Positions 17,744 through 24,884 of a stretch of DNA of 36,609 nt are shown in pieces. A program made the position numbers and the translations under genes. This stretch comes from an uncultured Gammaproteobacteria bacterium (lineage in GTDB: Bacteria > Pseudomonadota > Gammaproteobacteria > Arenicellales > JAANXG01), in NCBI GenBank assembly GCA_947259395.1, contig CAMYMN010000020.1, positions 1 through 36,609 of the forward strand, given 5' to 3'. Position 1 is the first letter of the stretch. Every line of letters starts with the position of its first letter. Below the pieces are notes generated by a model that was not told where the DNA came from, made no database searches, and saw only the letters and a list, made by a program, of their open reading frames with translations.

Positions 17744-17775
17744 AAAAAAGCCTGGCCGCAGGGCCAGGCTTTTTT
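17744..17775 (-). terminator. Strong intrinsic terminator between soxA and soxB
   Basis: A perfect inverted repeat: AAAAAAGCCTGGCC, loop GCAG, GGCCAGGCTTTTTT. The GC-rich stem of eight pairs is bounded by A6/T6 and works in either direction. It begins 15 bases after the soxA stop. Either soxXYZA ends here and soxB is read through at low level, or soxB has its own promoter in the 60 bases between. Confidence 0.85.
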
Positions 17776-17790
17776 CCAGATGCCTTCAAT

Positions 17791-18645
17791 TTACTGGCGC
17801 TGGCTCGGCACTTTGAGCGGCACGCCGGTATTAATGGCAGCCTCATAGAACTCCAATGCCCGGTATTGGTCGCTCTGCGGTTTGAAAGGCTTGGCCCGGA
17901 CCTGCTTGTTGCAACCGCCGTAGCGGCGATGCACGGTTCCCCAGGGTTTGCCCTTGAGCGCCCACTTTGTACGATACACCGGAAAACCCGTGGTATGTCC
18001 AAGGCCGGCGCTCAGCACGTCACCGCGTAACTTATTACCCGCGCTGTGCACGTGACAGTTGGCGCAAGAGAAATTCAACTGACCGCGTTTGGTCCAGTAA
18101 AATTTTTTGCCCGCTTCATAGGCCGCCACCGCGCCGGGGCTGTCGATGTCGACATTCCACGGCTGACCGTTGTATTGCTCTCGGAACGCGGCAATCAGCA
18201 TCGCCATCTTGCCATGTTTGAGGTTCTTGATCGGTTCTTCCCCATTCTTCTTCAGGCAATCATTGAGGTCCAACTCGATGGTCCGAATCTCCTTGGTCTT
18301 ATCGTTGTAATAGGGATATTTCGTCGCCGGCCGATCGAAACAACTAGCCAGGGTCTTGCCGCTTTTCATCGGCTTTTGCCACAACGCGCGGGCCTTATCC
18401 ATATCCGTGTCATACGGTGGAAACTCCATGAGCAGTTCCCAGTTTGCACGCCGCTCCGCGTATTGCGGTAAGGCGTTGACGCCGTCGCTGTAATCAGAAA
18501 GGCTCACGGTTGGAAAACGCTTCTTGAAGTAGGCTTGGTACTCTGCAATTTCTTTTTTCACTTTGGGGTTCTGAGCCGCCCACACCATAGCTGAGGAACC
18601 GCACAGCAAGGCCAGTGCAGAGAGCATTAAAACAGTTTTTCGCAT
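17791..18645 (-). CDS. soxA: Sulfur oxidation c-type cytochrome SoxA
   Basis: 284 residues. With SoxX it forms the periplasmic SoxAX cytochrome, which oxidatively couples thiosulfate to the SoxY cysteine. Residues 1-23 are a Sec signal peptide. A single haem site C194-A-N-C197-H198 is present. The N-terminal haem position of dihaem SoxA is replaced by Cys102 and Cys130, which probably form the disulfide found in monohaem SoxA. Cys245 (YGGCNK) is the expected persulfide-modified haem ligand. The start at 18645 has a very strong GGGAGGAGA; an in-frame ATG at 18696 would put extra residues before the signal. Confidence 0.95.
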   Translation of the reverse strand: MRKTVLMLSALALLCGSSAMVWAAQNPKVKKEIAEYQAYFKKRFPTVSLSDYSDGVNALPQYAERRANWELLMEFPPYDTDMDKARALWQKPMKSGKTLASCFDRPATKYPYYNDKTKEIRTIELDLNDCLKKNGEEPIKNLKHGKMAMLIAAFREQYNGQPWNVDIDSPGAVAAYEAGKKFYWTKRGQLNFSCANCHVHSAGNKLRGDVLSAGLGHTTGFPVYRTKWALKGKPWGTVHRRYGGCNKQVRAKPFKPQSDQYRALEFYEAAINTGVPLKVPSQRQ

Positions 18646-18701
18646 TACATCTCCTCCCGTGTTGACGCCGGTCCACGATGACCGGCATTCAGACAAGTGG
18701 G

Positions 18702-19016
18702 TTATTTGACGGCGCTTTGAGCGCTGCCGTTTTCGCCTTTGTTATCGGACCAGCTCACGTCTACTTTATCACCCGCCTTGGCGTTCAATATCTCAATGCC
18801 GATGAGCGGGTTCTTCGACACGCCACTGGCCATATTGGCCTCGGCAACGACCTTTCCATTGTGTTTGAACTCCATGTTTTTGATGAAATGAGCAGGGACT
18901 AACTGACCGGTTTTGGAGTCTTTGCGACGTCCGGTCTCCATGGGATGGTTGACCAGCACGAGCACTTGATGCTTGTCGCCGGCCTTTTTGATTTTCATCT
19001 TGGTCAAACGAGCCAT
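18702..19016 (-). CDS. soxZ: Thiosulfate oxidation carrier complex protein SoxZ
   Basis: 104 residues, all-beta, with no signal peptide; it is exported bound to SoxY. Family segments include VNHPMETGRRKD near residues 23-34 and HFIKNMEFKHNGK near 43-55. SoxZ holds the swinging arm of SoxY in the sulfur-carrier complex. AGAGGAAAG precedes the ATG. It lies between soxY (32 bases) and soxA (56 bases) in the sox unit. Confidence 0.96.
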   Translation of the reverse strand: MARLTKMKIKKAGDKHQVLVLVNHPMETGRRKDSKTGQLVPAHFIKNMEFKHNGKVVAEANMASGVSKNPLIGIEILNAKAGDKVDVSWSDNKGENGSAQSAVK

Positions 19017-19048
19017 AATTCTTTCCTCTTCAGTTCAAACGAGCGCAA

Positions 19049-19513
19049 TTAACCACCACATCCACCGACGGTGACTTTAATTTGTTGCGTCGCCTTCATT
19101 AATTTGCCACCGGACTTCACCACCGCATGCACATCTGAGGATTGGCCCATCTTGATGCGAGCGCTGTAGAATCCACCGGCACCATTCAAGTTTACGAATG
19201 TGGTAAGGGGTGCCGGATTCTTAACCGCGACAATGGCGATGGCCTCGGCGGGTAGAGAAGTCTCTACCTTGATCGGGACTACCGCGCCGTTTTCCGCCTG
19301 TAGCGGCGCTTTGATTTTGATGTCTCCGCTATCACTCATGTCCGACGCGCCTAATGCGGCCTGCAACGCCTCTCCCGGCGAAATTTCTGTTTTGAATGCG
19401 GCTTCGGGATAAGCGGCCGCCAACACCTGGTTGGGTTTTAACAGCCCAGCACCCGCGGCGACTGCCAAAACACCGCTGGTCAACGAGCCTTTAAGGAACG
19501 TTCTGCGTTTCAT
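19049..19513 (-). CDS. soxY: Thiosulfate oxidation carrier protein SoxY
   Basis: 154 residues. SoxY carries the sulfur substrate covalently on a cysteine at the end of a flexible arm; here Cys152 in the C-terminal VGGCGG. A Tat signal (KRRTFLKG at residues 2-9) exports it together with SoxZ. Without SoxCD in this cluster, the sulfane sulfur left on SoxY must be passed to another acceptor or stored as sulfur globules. Confidence 0.97.
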   Translation of the reverse strand: MKRRTFLKGSLTSGVLAVAAGAGLLKPNQVLAAAYPEAAFKTEISPGEALQAALGASDMSDSGDIKIKAPLQAENGAVVPIKVETSLPAEAIAIVAVKNPAPLTTFVNLNGAGGFYSARIKMGQSSDVHAVVKSGGKLMKATQQIKVTVGGCGG

Positions 19514-19601
19514 GGAAAATTGCCCTCACTGCTGTGGGATTATAAAAAATCGTAACTAACAGAGCCTGAAATGTGGAGAAAGTTCAACCGCACTGATCCG
19601 A

Positions 19602-20030
19602 CTAGATGGTTTGCAACCACTCTATGATCAGATCGATTTCTTTTTCCGACAATAACTTATGCTTGCCAAACGGCGGCATCACGCTTTGCGGATTGGCTAC
19701 GGTGGCATCATAAATCTGGGCGCGCAGCTTGGCTTTATCGGGAAACCGCTGCTTCATGGCAACCAACGGCGGGCCCATGTTGCCGCCCGGGGGTAATGTC
19801 TCAGGCCAGCGCGCCTTGGTGGTCACGCCATGGCATGCCAGGCAGTTACCTTTCCGTCGCGTGATTGCAACGCACCATCCCTTGATGACGTTGTCGGCCG
19901 TCTTGGCGGCCTTCTTACATTGTTTCTCATCGGGCAGCGTGTCAGCTGACGCTAACGGTATGGTTACCAGCGAGCCGGCCAGTAACACCGCGGCGCCGAG
20001 CACGGCCGACGTGAATATCGTTTTACGCAT
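19602..20030 (-). CDS. soxX: Sulfur oxidation c-type cytochrome SoxX
   Basis: 142 residues, the small haem subunit of SoxAX. Signal peptide 1-29 ends in LASA. The haem site is C63-L-A-C66-H67 and the likely distal ligand is Met118 in SVMPPFG. Two extra cysteines (38 and 53) may form a disulfide. GAGGAGGA precedes the ATG. It is the first gene of the sox unit; a perfect palindrome and a TATAAA-like -10 lie just upstream. Confidence 0.94.
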   Translation of the reverse strand: MRKTIFTSAVLGAAVLLAGSLVTIPLASADTLPDEKQCKKAAKTADNVIKGWCVAITRRKGNCLACHGVTTKARWPETLPPGGNMGPPLVAMKQRFPDKAKLRAQIYDATVANPQSVMPPFGKHKLLSEKEIDLIIEWLQTI

Positions 20031-20077
20031 TAATCCTCCTCATCTAGTGGCTAACTTTGTGCGGGCGGAGGCCCGGT

Positions 20078-20115
20078 TAACGTGACACGGCGTCACGTTA
20101 TATCCACTATTTATA
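20078..20115 (-). promoter_or_regulatory. Candidate sox promoter and operator palindrome
   Basis: TAACGTGAC-N5-GTCACGTTA (20078-20100) is a perfect inverted repeat with 9-base arms, 48 bases before soxX. On the minus strand a -10-like TATAAA (complement of 20110-20115) lies just upstream, so the palindrome would fall at about +3 to +25 of the transcript, a usual place for a repressor. I could not find a good -35. The cognate regulator is not in the window; known sox repressors include ArsR-type SoxR. Confidence 0.55.
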
Positions 20116-20267
20116 TAGGGTTAAGTGAACCGGAACGGTGTTAGCCAAAGACTAAATCATAATCACATGGTGAATACAAGTAACCGTGACGAAATGGTCG
20201 GTTTTCGCGGATTGAAATTTTTGCCCACAGCGATAAGGGATATTAATTGTCTTTCAGGGCCTCTATT

Positions 20268-21809
20268 TCAGCGGTTCGGTTTCTCGGACTTGACCTTCTC
20301 ACCCGCTAAACGGAGTTGTTGCTCGATTTCAGTAACACGTGCATCGATACTCGCGCTAGCATAAAAGCTGTCCCCAGCGTAAGTTCGCGCAAGTTGCAAT
20401 TGGCGTAGCGCCTCCCTTGGGTTACCCATTAGATAGTGGTACTCCGCTAGTGCCTGATGTGCAGCGAGGGGATTTTTCAATTCGCCCTCAGCACGCGCCA
20501 GCATGGCGTATAATTTGGGCTCCGCCTGAGTTTTGAGCATCACACCTCGGATCGCCTGCTTGGCTTCTTGGTGGCGACCGGATTTCAGTAAAGCCGCCGC
20601 GATGTAGTGTTGAAAGACAGTCTGGTCGGCAAATTGGTGGCGTGCGGCGCGATAAAGTTCGAGGGCGCGGTCGTGGTTACCGGCACTCATCTCGATCTCG
20701 GCTTCCACGATCCGGTAACTGGAGTTTTGCGGTTGTAAGTTGACTAAACCCTTAATCTGTTCGCGGGCGCGATCGTATTGTGAGGACGCCATTAAAGCCA
20801 GGGCGTAACCATAACGATCTGCTCGAGCACTCGTGTTTTGCTTGTCTTCCAGGGCCGATGAAAAATATTTCACCGCACGCTCAGGTTCGTCGTTGTATAA
20901 AGCGCGTATCTTGGCGCGCATGTGAAGATACTGGTCTTCATTTGATCGCGTGGGCGAAGGATATCTTTCGGCTCGTGAGATCGATTCAGCAATACGGTCT
21001 GTTGTTAGGGGATGGGTGCGAAGAAACTCCGGCGCATTGGAATCTTGTACCCGCGCCCACTGCTGCATACGTTCGAAAAATTGCGGCATGGAGCGAGGAT
21101 CGAATTCGGAGCGTGCTAACGCGCGGATGCCGATCGCATCTGCCTCGCGTTCGAATTCACGGCTGTATTTGAGTTGACGCTCGATCATTGACGCGTTGGT
21201 TGCCGCCAGCGCCGCCTGTCCGACCTGCCCGCCGAGTAAAATGGCTGCGATGATCGCCGCGGTCATGGGAATAGTCTGGCTTTTAACGGCTGCCAGCATC
21301 CGCGGCAGATGGCGCTGAGTGATGTGCGCTACCTCATGGGCCAACACTGAGGCGAGTTCTGACTCGTGGCGTGTCGCCAGAATCAGGCCGGTGTGCACGG
21401 AGATGTAACCACCGGGCACGGCGAAGGCATTCAATGCCGGGTCCTTGACCAGGTAAAAAGAGAAATCCACACCGCCGCCATCGCTGTTTGCCGCCAGCCG
21501 CTGGCCGAGTTGGTTCAGGTAGTCGTGCAACTCCGGGTCTTCGATGAAGCTCAAACTGCGGCGCGCGTCGCGCATAAACTCGCGGCCAAGCTTCTGTTCT
21601 TCAGCGGATGAGATGATGCTGGTCGAGTAATCTCCCAGTTCCGGAAGTTGGTTCGAATCTTGCGCCGATGCGGCCGCGGCGGCGATGGCCACCCAGATCA
21701 TGAACGCGCGGCGTCGCCAGCGCCGCCAAACGTGCCCCCATGCTGGCGTCGCGCACACCGTAACACGGTGTGCGCAGGATCTTGATTTGGTAACCATGTG
21801 TAGCGCCAT
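20268..21809 (-). CDS. M48 family periplasmic metalloprotease with TPR repeats (BepA-like)
   Basis: 513 residues from the ATG at 21809. An Arg-rich stretch and a hydrophobic run (RRWRRRAFMIWVAIAAAAASA) form the signal, so the mature protein is periplasmic. The zinc site is HEVAHITQRH (HExxH), with the third ligand in the FEREADAIGIRAL block. Four or more TPRs fill the C-terminal half. BepA-type enzymes monitor assembly of outer-membrane beta-barrels such as LptD. The N-terminus is uncertain: the frame is open to 21950, ATGs occur at 21809 and 21797, and a perfect hairpin at 21751-21775 lies inside the proposed signal region. The 3' end leaves about 240 bases before the sox promoter region. 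Confidence 0.88.
   Translation of the reverse strand: MALHMVTKSRSCAHRVTVCATPAWGHVWRRWRRRAFMIWVAIAAAAASAQDSNQLPELGDYSTSIISSAEEQKLGREFMRDARRSLSFIEDPELHDYLNQLGQRLAANSDGGGVDFSFYLVKDPALNAFAVPGGYISVHTGLILATRHESELASVLAHEVAHITQRHLPRMLAAVKSQTIPMTAAIIAAILLGGQVGQAALAATNASMIERQLKYSREFEREADAIGIRALARSEFDPRSMPQFFERMQQWARVQDSNAPEFLRTHPLTTDRIAESISRAERYPSPTRSNEDQYLHMRAKIRALYNDEPERAVKYFSSALEDKQNTSARADRYGYALALMASSQYDRAREQIKGLVNLQPQNSSYRIVEAEIEMSAGNHDRALELYRAARHQFADQTVFQHYIAAALLKSGRHQEAKQAIRGVMLKTQAEPKLYAMLARAEGELKNPLAAHQALAEYHYLMGNPREALRQLQLARTYAGDSFYASASIDARVTEIEQQLRLAGEKVKSEKPNR
21751..21775 (-). repeat. Perfect hairpin at the 5' end of the M48 protease gene
   Basis: GCGCACACCG, loop TAACA, CGGTGTGCGC: ten uninterrupted GC-rich pairs. 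It falls 35-60 bases inside the predicted coding start. In mRNA it could hinder or pause translation, or mark that the true start is further downstream. There is no T-run, so it is not an intrinsic terminator. Confidence 0.5.
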
Positions 21810-22113
21810 TCGCGAAATTTGGACCGACCGGGATGCGCAGGGCGCGTGCCGACCGGACGGGTATTCCCGCCGCCCCTGCGCCGGCGGCGAATAATTCGTT
21901 CTCAACGGGTGACCTGCGATGAAGGATGACGTAGGGTGCGTGAACCCCATGTTTTACCGGTGATGAGATCAGATTTCAATATTTTTGTATTTTCTAATAC
22001 AATACTATTATTAAATTATGGTAATGCGCCTGCTCACTGACCCAACGGGGTGATGCCGAGCGGGACGTAATAAGCCTACAATAAACGACGCTACTGACAG
22101 AGGAGAGCTAAAC
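21810..22113. other. Intergenic region between divergent M48 protease and tusA genes
   Basis: About 300 bases with no gene. The part at 21970-22020 is sharply AT-rich in otherwise GC-balanced DNA and carries the palindrome described separately. Divergent promoters for the protease and for tusA are expected here. Confidence 0.6.
21985..22013 (+). promoter_or_regulatory. Candidate tusA promoter with overlapping palindrome
   Basis: TTGTATT-TTCT-AATACAA (21985-22002) is a perfect inverted repeat with 7-base arms. Its left arm contains TTGTAT, a fair -35, and TATTAT (22006-22011) or TATTAA (22009-22014) is a fair -10. An operator over the -35 would give repression. The start of tusA is about 100 bases downstream. 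Confidence 0.4.
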
Positions 22114-22347
22114 ATGGCTGATTTTGATCAAGAACTCGATGCGCGCGGTTTGAATTGCCCCCTACCCATCCTGCGTGCGAAAAAGGCGTTGAACGATCTG
22201 GGCGACGGGCAGGTGTTACGGATCATGGCGACCGACCCGGGCTCGGTCAAAGACTTTGAGGCGTTTGCACAACAGACCGGCAACACATTGTTGGATTCGA
22301 CTGAAAACAACGGCGAATTTCACTTTCTGCTGCGGAAGAACGGATAG
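22114..22347 (+). CDS. tusA: Sulfur carrier protein TusA
   Basis: 77 residues, a cytoplasmic persulfide carrier. The active cysteine lies in LNCPLPILRAKKAL (CPxP motif, Cys16). The remainder matches the family (VLRIMATDPGSVKDFEAFAQQTGN). AGAGGAGAG gives a strong ribosome binding site. In sulfur oxidisers TusA accepts sulfane sulfur and passes it to DsrE-type proteins and then to DsrC or the sHdr complex. Its neighbour is dsrE2 after 68 bases, the classic pairing in sulfur-oxidation gene sets, which supports a dissimilatory role rather than tRNA thiolation. Confidence 0.95.
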   Translation: MADFDQELDARGLNCPLPILRAKKALNDLGDGQVLRIMATDPGSVKDFEAFAQQTGNTLLDSTENNGEFHFLLRKNG

Positions 22348-22415
22348 CCACGACACGGTTATCAACCGCGGACAAATGTAACCACTGCGATTAACTTTTC
22401 AAGAGCGTATGAGTT

Positions 22416-22895
22416 ATGGCTGACAAGAAATTGGCGATTATCGCCACCAAGGGCACGTTGGATTGGGCCTATCCACCTTTCATCTTGGCATCGACAGCCT
22501 CGGCGTTGGGGTATCAGACTTGTATCTTCTTTACGTTTTACGGGCTACAGCTCATTAAGAAGAAGCTGGACCTCAAGGTGAGTCCACTCGGAAATCCGGG
22601 TATGCCGATGCCCATGGGTATGAACAAGTGGTTTCCGGTGCTTGGCACCACTATTCCGGGCATGGAGGGCATGATGACCACAATGATGAAACAAAAGATC
22701 AAGGCGAAGGGGGTAGCCTCTATCGAAGAACTCCGCGATCTGTGTGTCGAAGCCGAAGTCAGGCTGGTGGGTTGTCAGATGACGATAGATCTGTTTGATA
22801 TCAATCGCGATGAATTGATGGATAACATCGAGCTGGGCGGTGCGGCGACCTTCTTCGAATTTGCAGGTGACGCCGACGTTACGCTATTCATATAA
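22416..22895 (+). CDS. dsrE2: DsrE2-like sulfurtransferase
   Basis: 159 residues of the DsrE/DsrF/DrsH-like family. It starts with KLAIIATKGTLDWAYPPFIL and carries hydrophobic stretches and a Met/Pro-rich segment (GNPGMPMPMGMNKWFPVLG) at about 65-85, as in DsrE2 proteins thought to associate with the membrane. Candidate persulfide cysteines are those in YQTCIFF (about 36), DLCVEAE and LVGCQMTID. The latter two fit the usual positions. It probably exchanges sulfur with TusA, its upstream neighbour. No rhodanese gene is adjacent, unlike many rhd-tusA-dsrE2 sets. Confidence 0.88.
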   Translation: MADKKLAIIATKGTLDWAYPPFILASTASALGYQTCIFFTFYGLQLIKKKLDLKVSPLGNPGMPMPMGMNKWFPVLGTTIPGMEGMMTTMMKQKIKAKGVASIEELRDLCVEAEVRLVGCQMTIDLFDINRDELMDNIELGGAATFFEFAGDADVTLFI

Positions 22896-23027
22896 CTTTC
22901 GGGCACATCTTTACAAACAAAGATCGGGCGTTGGGTTGCTCCCGGTCGACGCAGTTTTGTGCCTGCAACTCTAAAAGTCCTGCACTCTCGCATCCGGTAT
23001 CCCGGAATTTGCCGTTGGGTCGTAAAC

Positions 23028-23327
23028 TCACTCGGGCTCTTTGTGTTTATGTTTGATTTCCCCAATTGGCACCGACACTGGGCCTGGCGATCTGGGTTCG
23101 TCGATGTAACGGGGGCGCGCACTGCTATCGCGCCCGGCGTCTTCGGCGAGTTCCTGTTTCCGCGTCGAGATCAACACCAGGCACTCGCGCATATCATTAA
23201 TACAGGCCTCGGAAAGCGGATGCTTGAGACCAGGTGGTGTGGCGGTTTCCTTGATAACCCGTGTCAGTACCTTTTGCATTGCCGATAGAATACGTTCTTC
23301 TTTGGACAAGGACTGGTTTTCATTCAT
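23028..23327 (-). CDS. Conserved-looking small protein of unknown function
   Basis: 99 residues from the ATG at 23327. A helical N-terminal half (SLSKEERILSAMQKVLTRVIKETA, then a stretch ending MRECLVLISTRKQELA) is followed by a low-complexity, Pro/Lys/His-rich tail ending HKHKEPE. No family is recognised. It is on the opposite strand to tusA-dsrE2 and is divergent, by 47 bases, from the 89-residue protein to its right. Start codon alternatives are the ATG at 23336 or further upstream; none has a strong ribosome binding site. Confidence 0.6.
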   Translation of the reverse strand: MNENQSLSKEERILSAMQKVLTRVIKETATPPGLKHPLSEACINDMRECLVLISTRKQELAEDAGRDSSARPRYIDEPRSPGPVSVPIGEIKHKHKEPE

Positions 23328-23374
23328 GATTAACATTCGTCGCGCGTCAAATCGCTGGAAAGTTGGAATTTGAG

Positions 23375-23644
23375 ATGTCAAAGCATTACATTGATCCACA
23401 AATACTAACCGATCAAAGGGTCTTAATGCCGTATTTTATCTATCGGATTTCGCCGCAACGATTTTTGACCTATATCAACGAATTCGCGCACTACCACGAA
23501 GCGCGTGACACGGCGAGACGGATGCGACAGGAGCAAGCCCCAGCCGATGTCGATACCATAAAGATTATTTTCGCTACGAATCGACGCGAGGCCGAAACAT
23601 TGTTGAAAACCCGCCGCGAGCGTCAACCGTCTGAAGACGATTGA
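23375..23644 (+). CDS. Small protein of unknown function
   Basis: 89 residues from the ATG at 23375 (a TTG at 23363 is also in frame). The sequence has a YFIYRISPQRFLTYINEF segment, then charged helix (ARDTARRMRQEQ) and IKIIFATNRREAETLL. There is no cysteine, signal or membrane segment. It starts a close series with the seven-cysteine protein (7 bases later) and the CbiX-like chelatase, so it is probably co-expressed with them. Function unknown. Confidence 0.6.
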   Translation: MSKHYIDPQILTDQRVLMPYFIYRISPQRFLTYINEFAHYHEARDTARRMRQEQAPADVDTIKIIFATNRREAETLLKTRRERQPSEDD

Positions 23645-23651
23645 TCAAGTC

Positions 23652-24134
23652 ATGGTCGATGAAGAGCAATATCGGCGTACGTACCAGGAGGTGATCACCG
23701 CTCCGTGTCCGTTTGAGAAAGCCATACTGCAACGGGTATGTGCCTGTCCGCGGGCAACCAAATGTAATATTGCCGAGCGCGAAGCGGTGAATTGCCAGTC
23801 CACGGACGCACAGGAGACATGCGTTGCGTTTTTGCACCACCTGAGGAAACGGGCAAATTTCGCGCTCGGGCTGAAACGTACGCCCGGGGCGTTGCCCCAT
23901 GCGAAGGCAATCAAGATCCAATGCGGCGGGTTGTTGGGTCTGCAAGACACACTGGATCCGTTTGCGCAGGAATCAAGAGTATCCGATGTACACGGATTGA
24001 TGAATCGTGCCTTGAAACGTTTTCAGGAAATGTCCAATGTTCCCTTCGATCAGATCGTGCGCGAAGTGAGCAAATACGAAGGCCGTCGGCGGCCGCGACG
24101 TGCCCGGAGTAGCAGGGCTCAGCAAGATGACTAA
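23652..24134 (+). CDS. Cysteine-rich protein, possible iron-sulfur protein
   Basis: 160 residues with seven cysteines: 19, 30, 32, 38, 48, 57 and 91. The first six are grouped in the order C-x10-C-x-C-x5-C-x9-C-x8-C (CPFEKAILQRVCACPRATKC, then VNCQ and ETC). The protein is otherwise soluble with a basic C-terminus (KYEGRRRPRRARSSRAQ). Such clustering in a cytoplasmic protein suggests a metal or iron-sulfur site, but it is not a standard ferredoxin pattern and I recognise no family. Its stop overlaps the start of the CbiX-type gene by eight bases, so the two are translationally coupled. Confidence 0.7.
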   Translation: MVDEEQYRRTYQEVITAPCPFEKAILQRVCACPRATKCNIAEREAVNCQSTDAQETCVAFLHHLRKRANFALGLKRTPGALPHAKAIKIQCGGLLGLQDTLDPFAQESRVSDVHGLMNRALKRFQEMSNVPFDQIVREVSKYEGRRRPRRARSSRAQQDD

Positions 24135-24507
24135 TCCGCAAGTGTTACTGCTCGTGGCGCACGGCAGCCGGGGACAAAAGGCCAACGATGAAGTCCGTCT
24201 ACTGACCACGAAGTTGTCGCAGAAATTCGAACCCGGGTCGGTACAGGTACAGTGTGCATTCTTGGAACTCGCCCATCCCTCGATAGCGTCGTCCATCGAC
24301 CAAGCGGCGACCCGGGGAGTACGTCGGATCACGGTGTTACCTTACTTTCTCGTTTCCGGACGTCATGTGACAGTGGATATTCCTGAGATCGTAGTGCAAA
24401 AAAGTAGTGAACATCCCACTGTCGATATCCGGCTAACCGAGTACCTTGGCGCCGCGGATTGTGTCGTAGACATGTTGTCCGATATGGCGAAACGCGCCAT
24501 CGCATAG
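24127..24507 (+). CDS. Short CbiX/SirB-type sirohydrochlorin chelatase
   Basis: 126 residues, the length of the short CbiX form. The metal-binding histidines are His12 in LLVAHGSRG and His80 in LPYFLVSGRHVTVDIPE. These enzymes insert cobalt (for cobalamin) or iron (for siroheme) into sirohydrochlorin. Either product would make sense: siroheme for a reverse sulfite reductase, or cobalamin for the class II reductase at 4473-6293. Metal preference cannot be told from sequence. The ATG at 24127 overlaps the cysteine-rich gene's stop. Confidence 0.85.
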   Translation: MTNPQVLLLVAHGSRGQKANDEVRLLTTKLSQKFEPGSVQVQCAFLELAHPSIASSIDQAATRGVRRITVLPYFLVSGRHVTVDIPEIVVQKSSEHPTVDIRLTEYLGAADCVVDMLSDMAKRAIA

Positions 24508-24564
24508 CAATGCGGCGGTGGCATAAATTTCTATCTTGAACCAACGAATTACTAGGCGCTGGCA

Positions 24565-24792
24565 GTGACCGACGACAAGAAGTTCGACGACAAAAGCCCC
24601 AAAGAATGGAGAATGCTGCGGGATAAAGTCAGCAAAATCGTATCAAATCAGGATGACGACATCGCCATACACATCTGCTCATTTTGCGGTCGCGACAAAT
24701 CCGAAGTGAATCACATGATCCAAGGGCCGGCGGTTAATATCTGTGACGCGTGTGTGGCCAAGTGCAATCAAATAATAATCGAAGACAATTAG
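24565..24792 (+). CDS. Free-standing ClpX-type zinc-finger protein
   Basis: 75 residues from a GTG at 24565. Residues 36-72 (CSFCGRDKSEVNHMIQGP, then VNICDACVAKCNQIII) match the N-terminal zinc-binding domain of ClpX closely, with zinc ligands Cys38, Cys41, Cys60 and Cys63. There is no AAA+ domain: the gene stops 12 bases after the motif and the next gene is on the other strand. In ClpX this domain dimerises and binds substrates and adaptors (SspB, lambda O). A solitary copy might act as an adaptor or competitor for ClpXP, but this is inference. It is not a degraded clpX, since the frame is neat with an acidic N-terminal extension. Confidence 0.8.
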   Translation: MTDDKKFDDKSPKEWRMLRDKVSKIVSNQDDDIAIHICSFCGRDKSEVNHMIQGPAVNICDACVAKCNQIIIEDN

Positions 24793-24884
24793 ATAGATCA
24801 GCCGGTATCCTGCACCGAGGCACCCCGCGTCTACACCGGAACGCCGCTGAATCCGCGCGCATCAAAAATCGATAGATTCGGATG

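Noticed and set aside
17679-18002. Minus-strand frame bridging soxA and soxB
   Set aside because: It runs through the terminator hairpin and overlaps soxA in another frame; it is a shadow.
21648-21670. GGTTCGAATC, resembling a tRNA T-loop
   Set aside because: It lies in the M48 protease coding sequence and no cloverleaf can be built around it.
22959-23288. Plus-strand frame after dsrE2
   Set aside because: It is antisense to the more plausible 99-residue minus-strand gene and has no ribosome binding site or recognisable motif.
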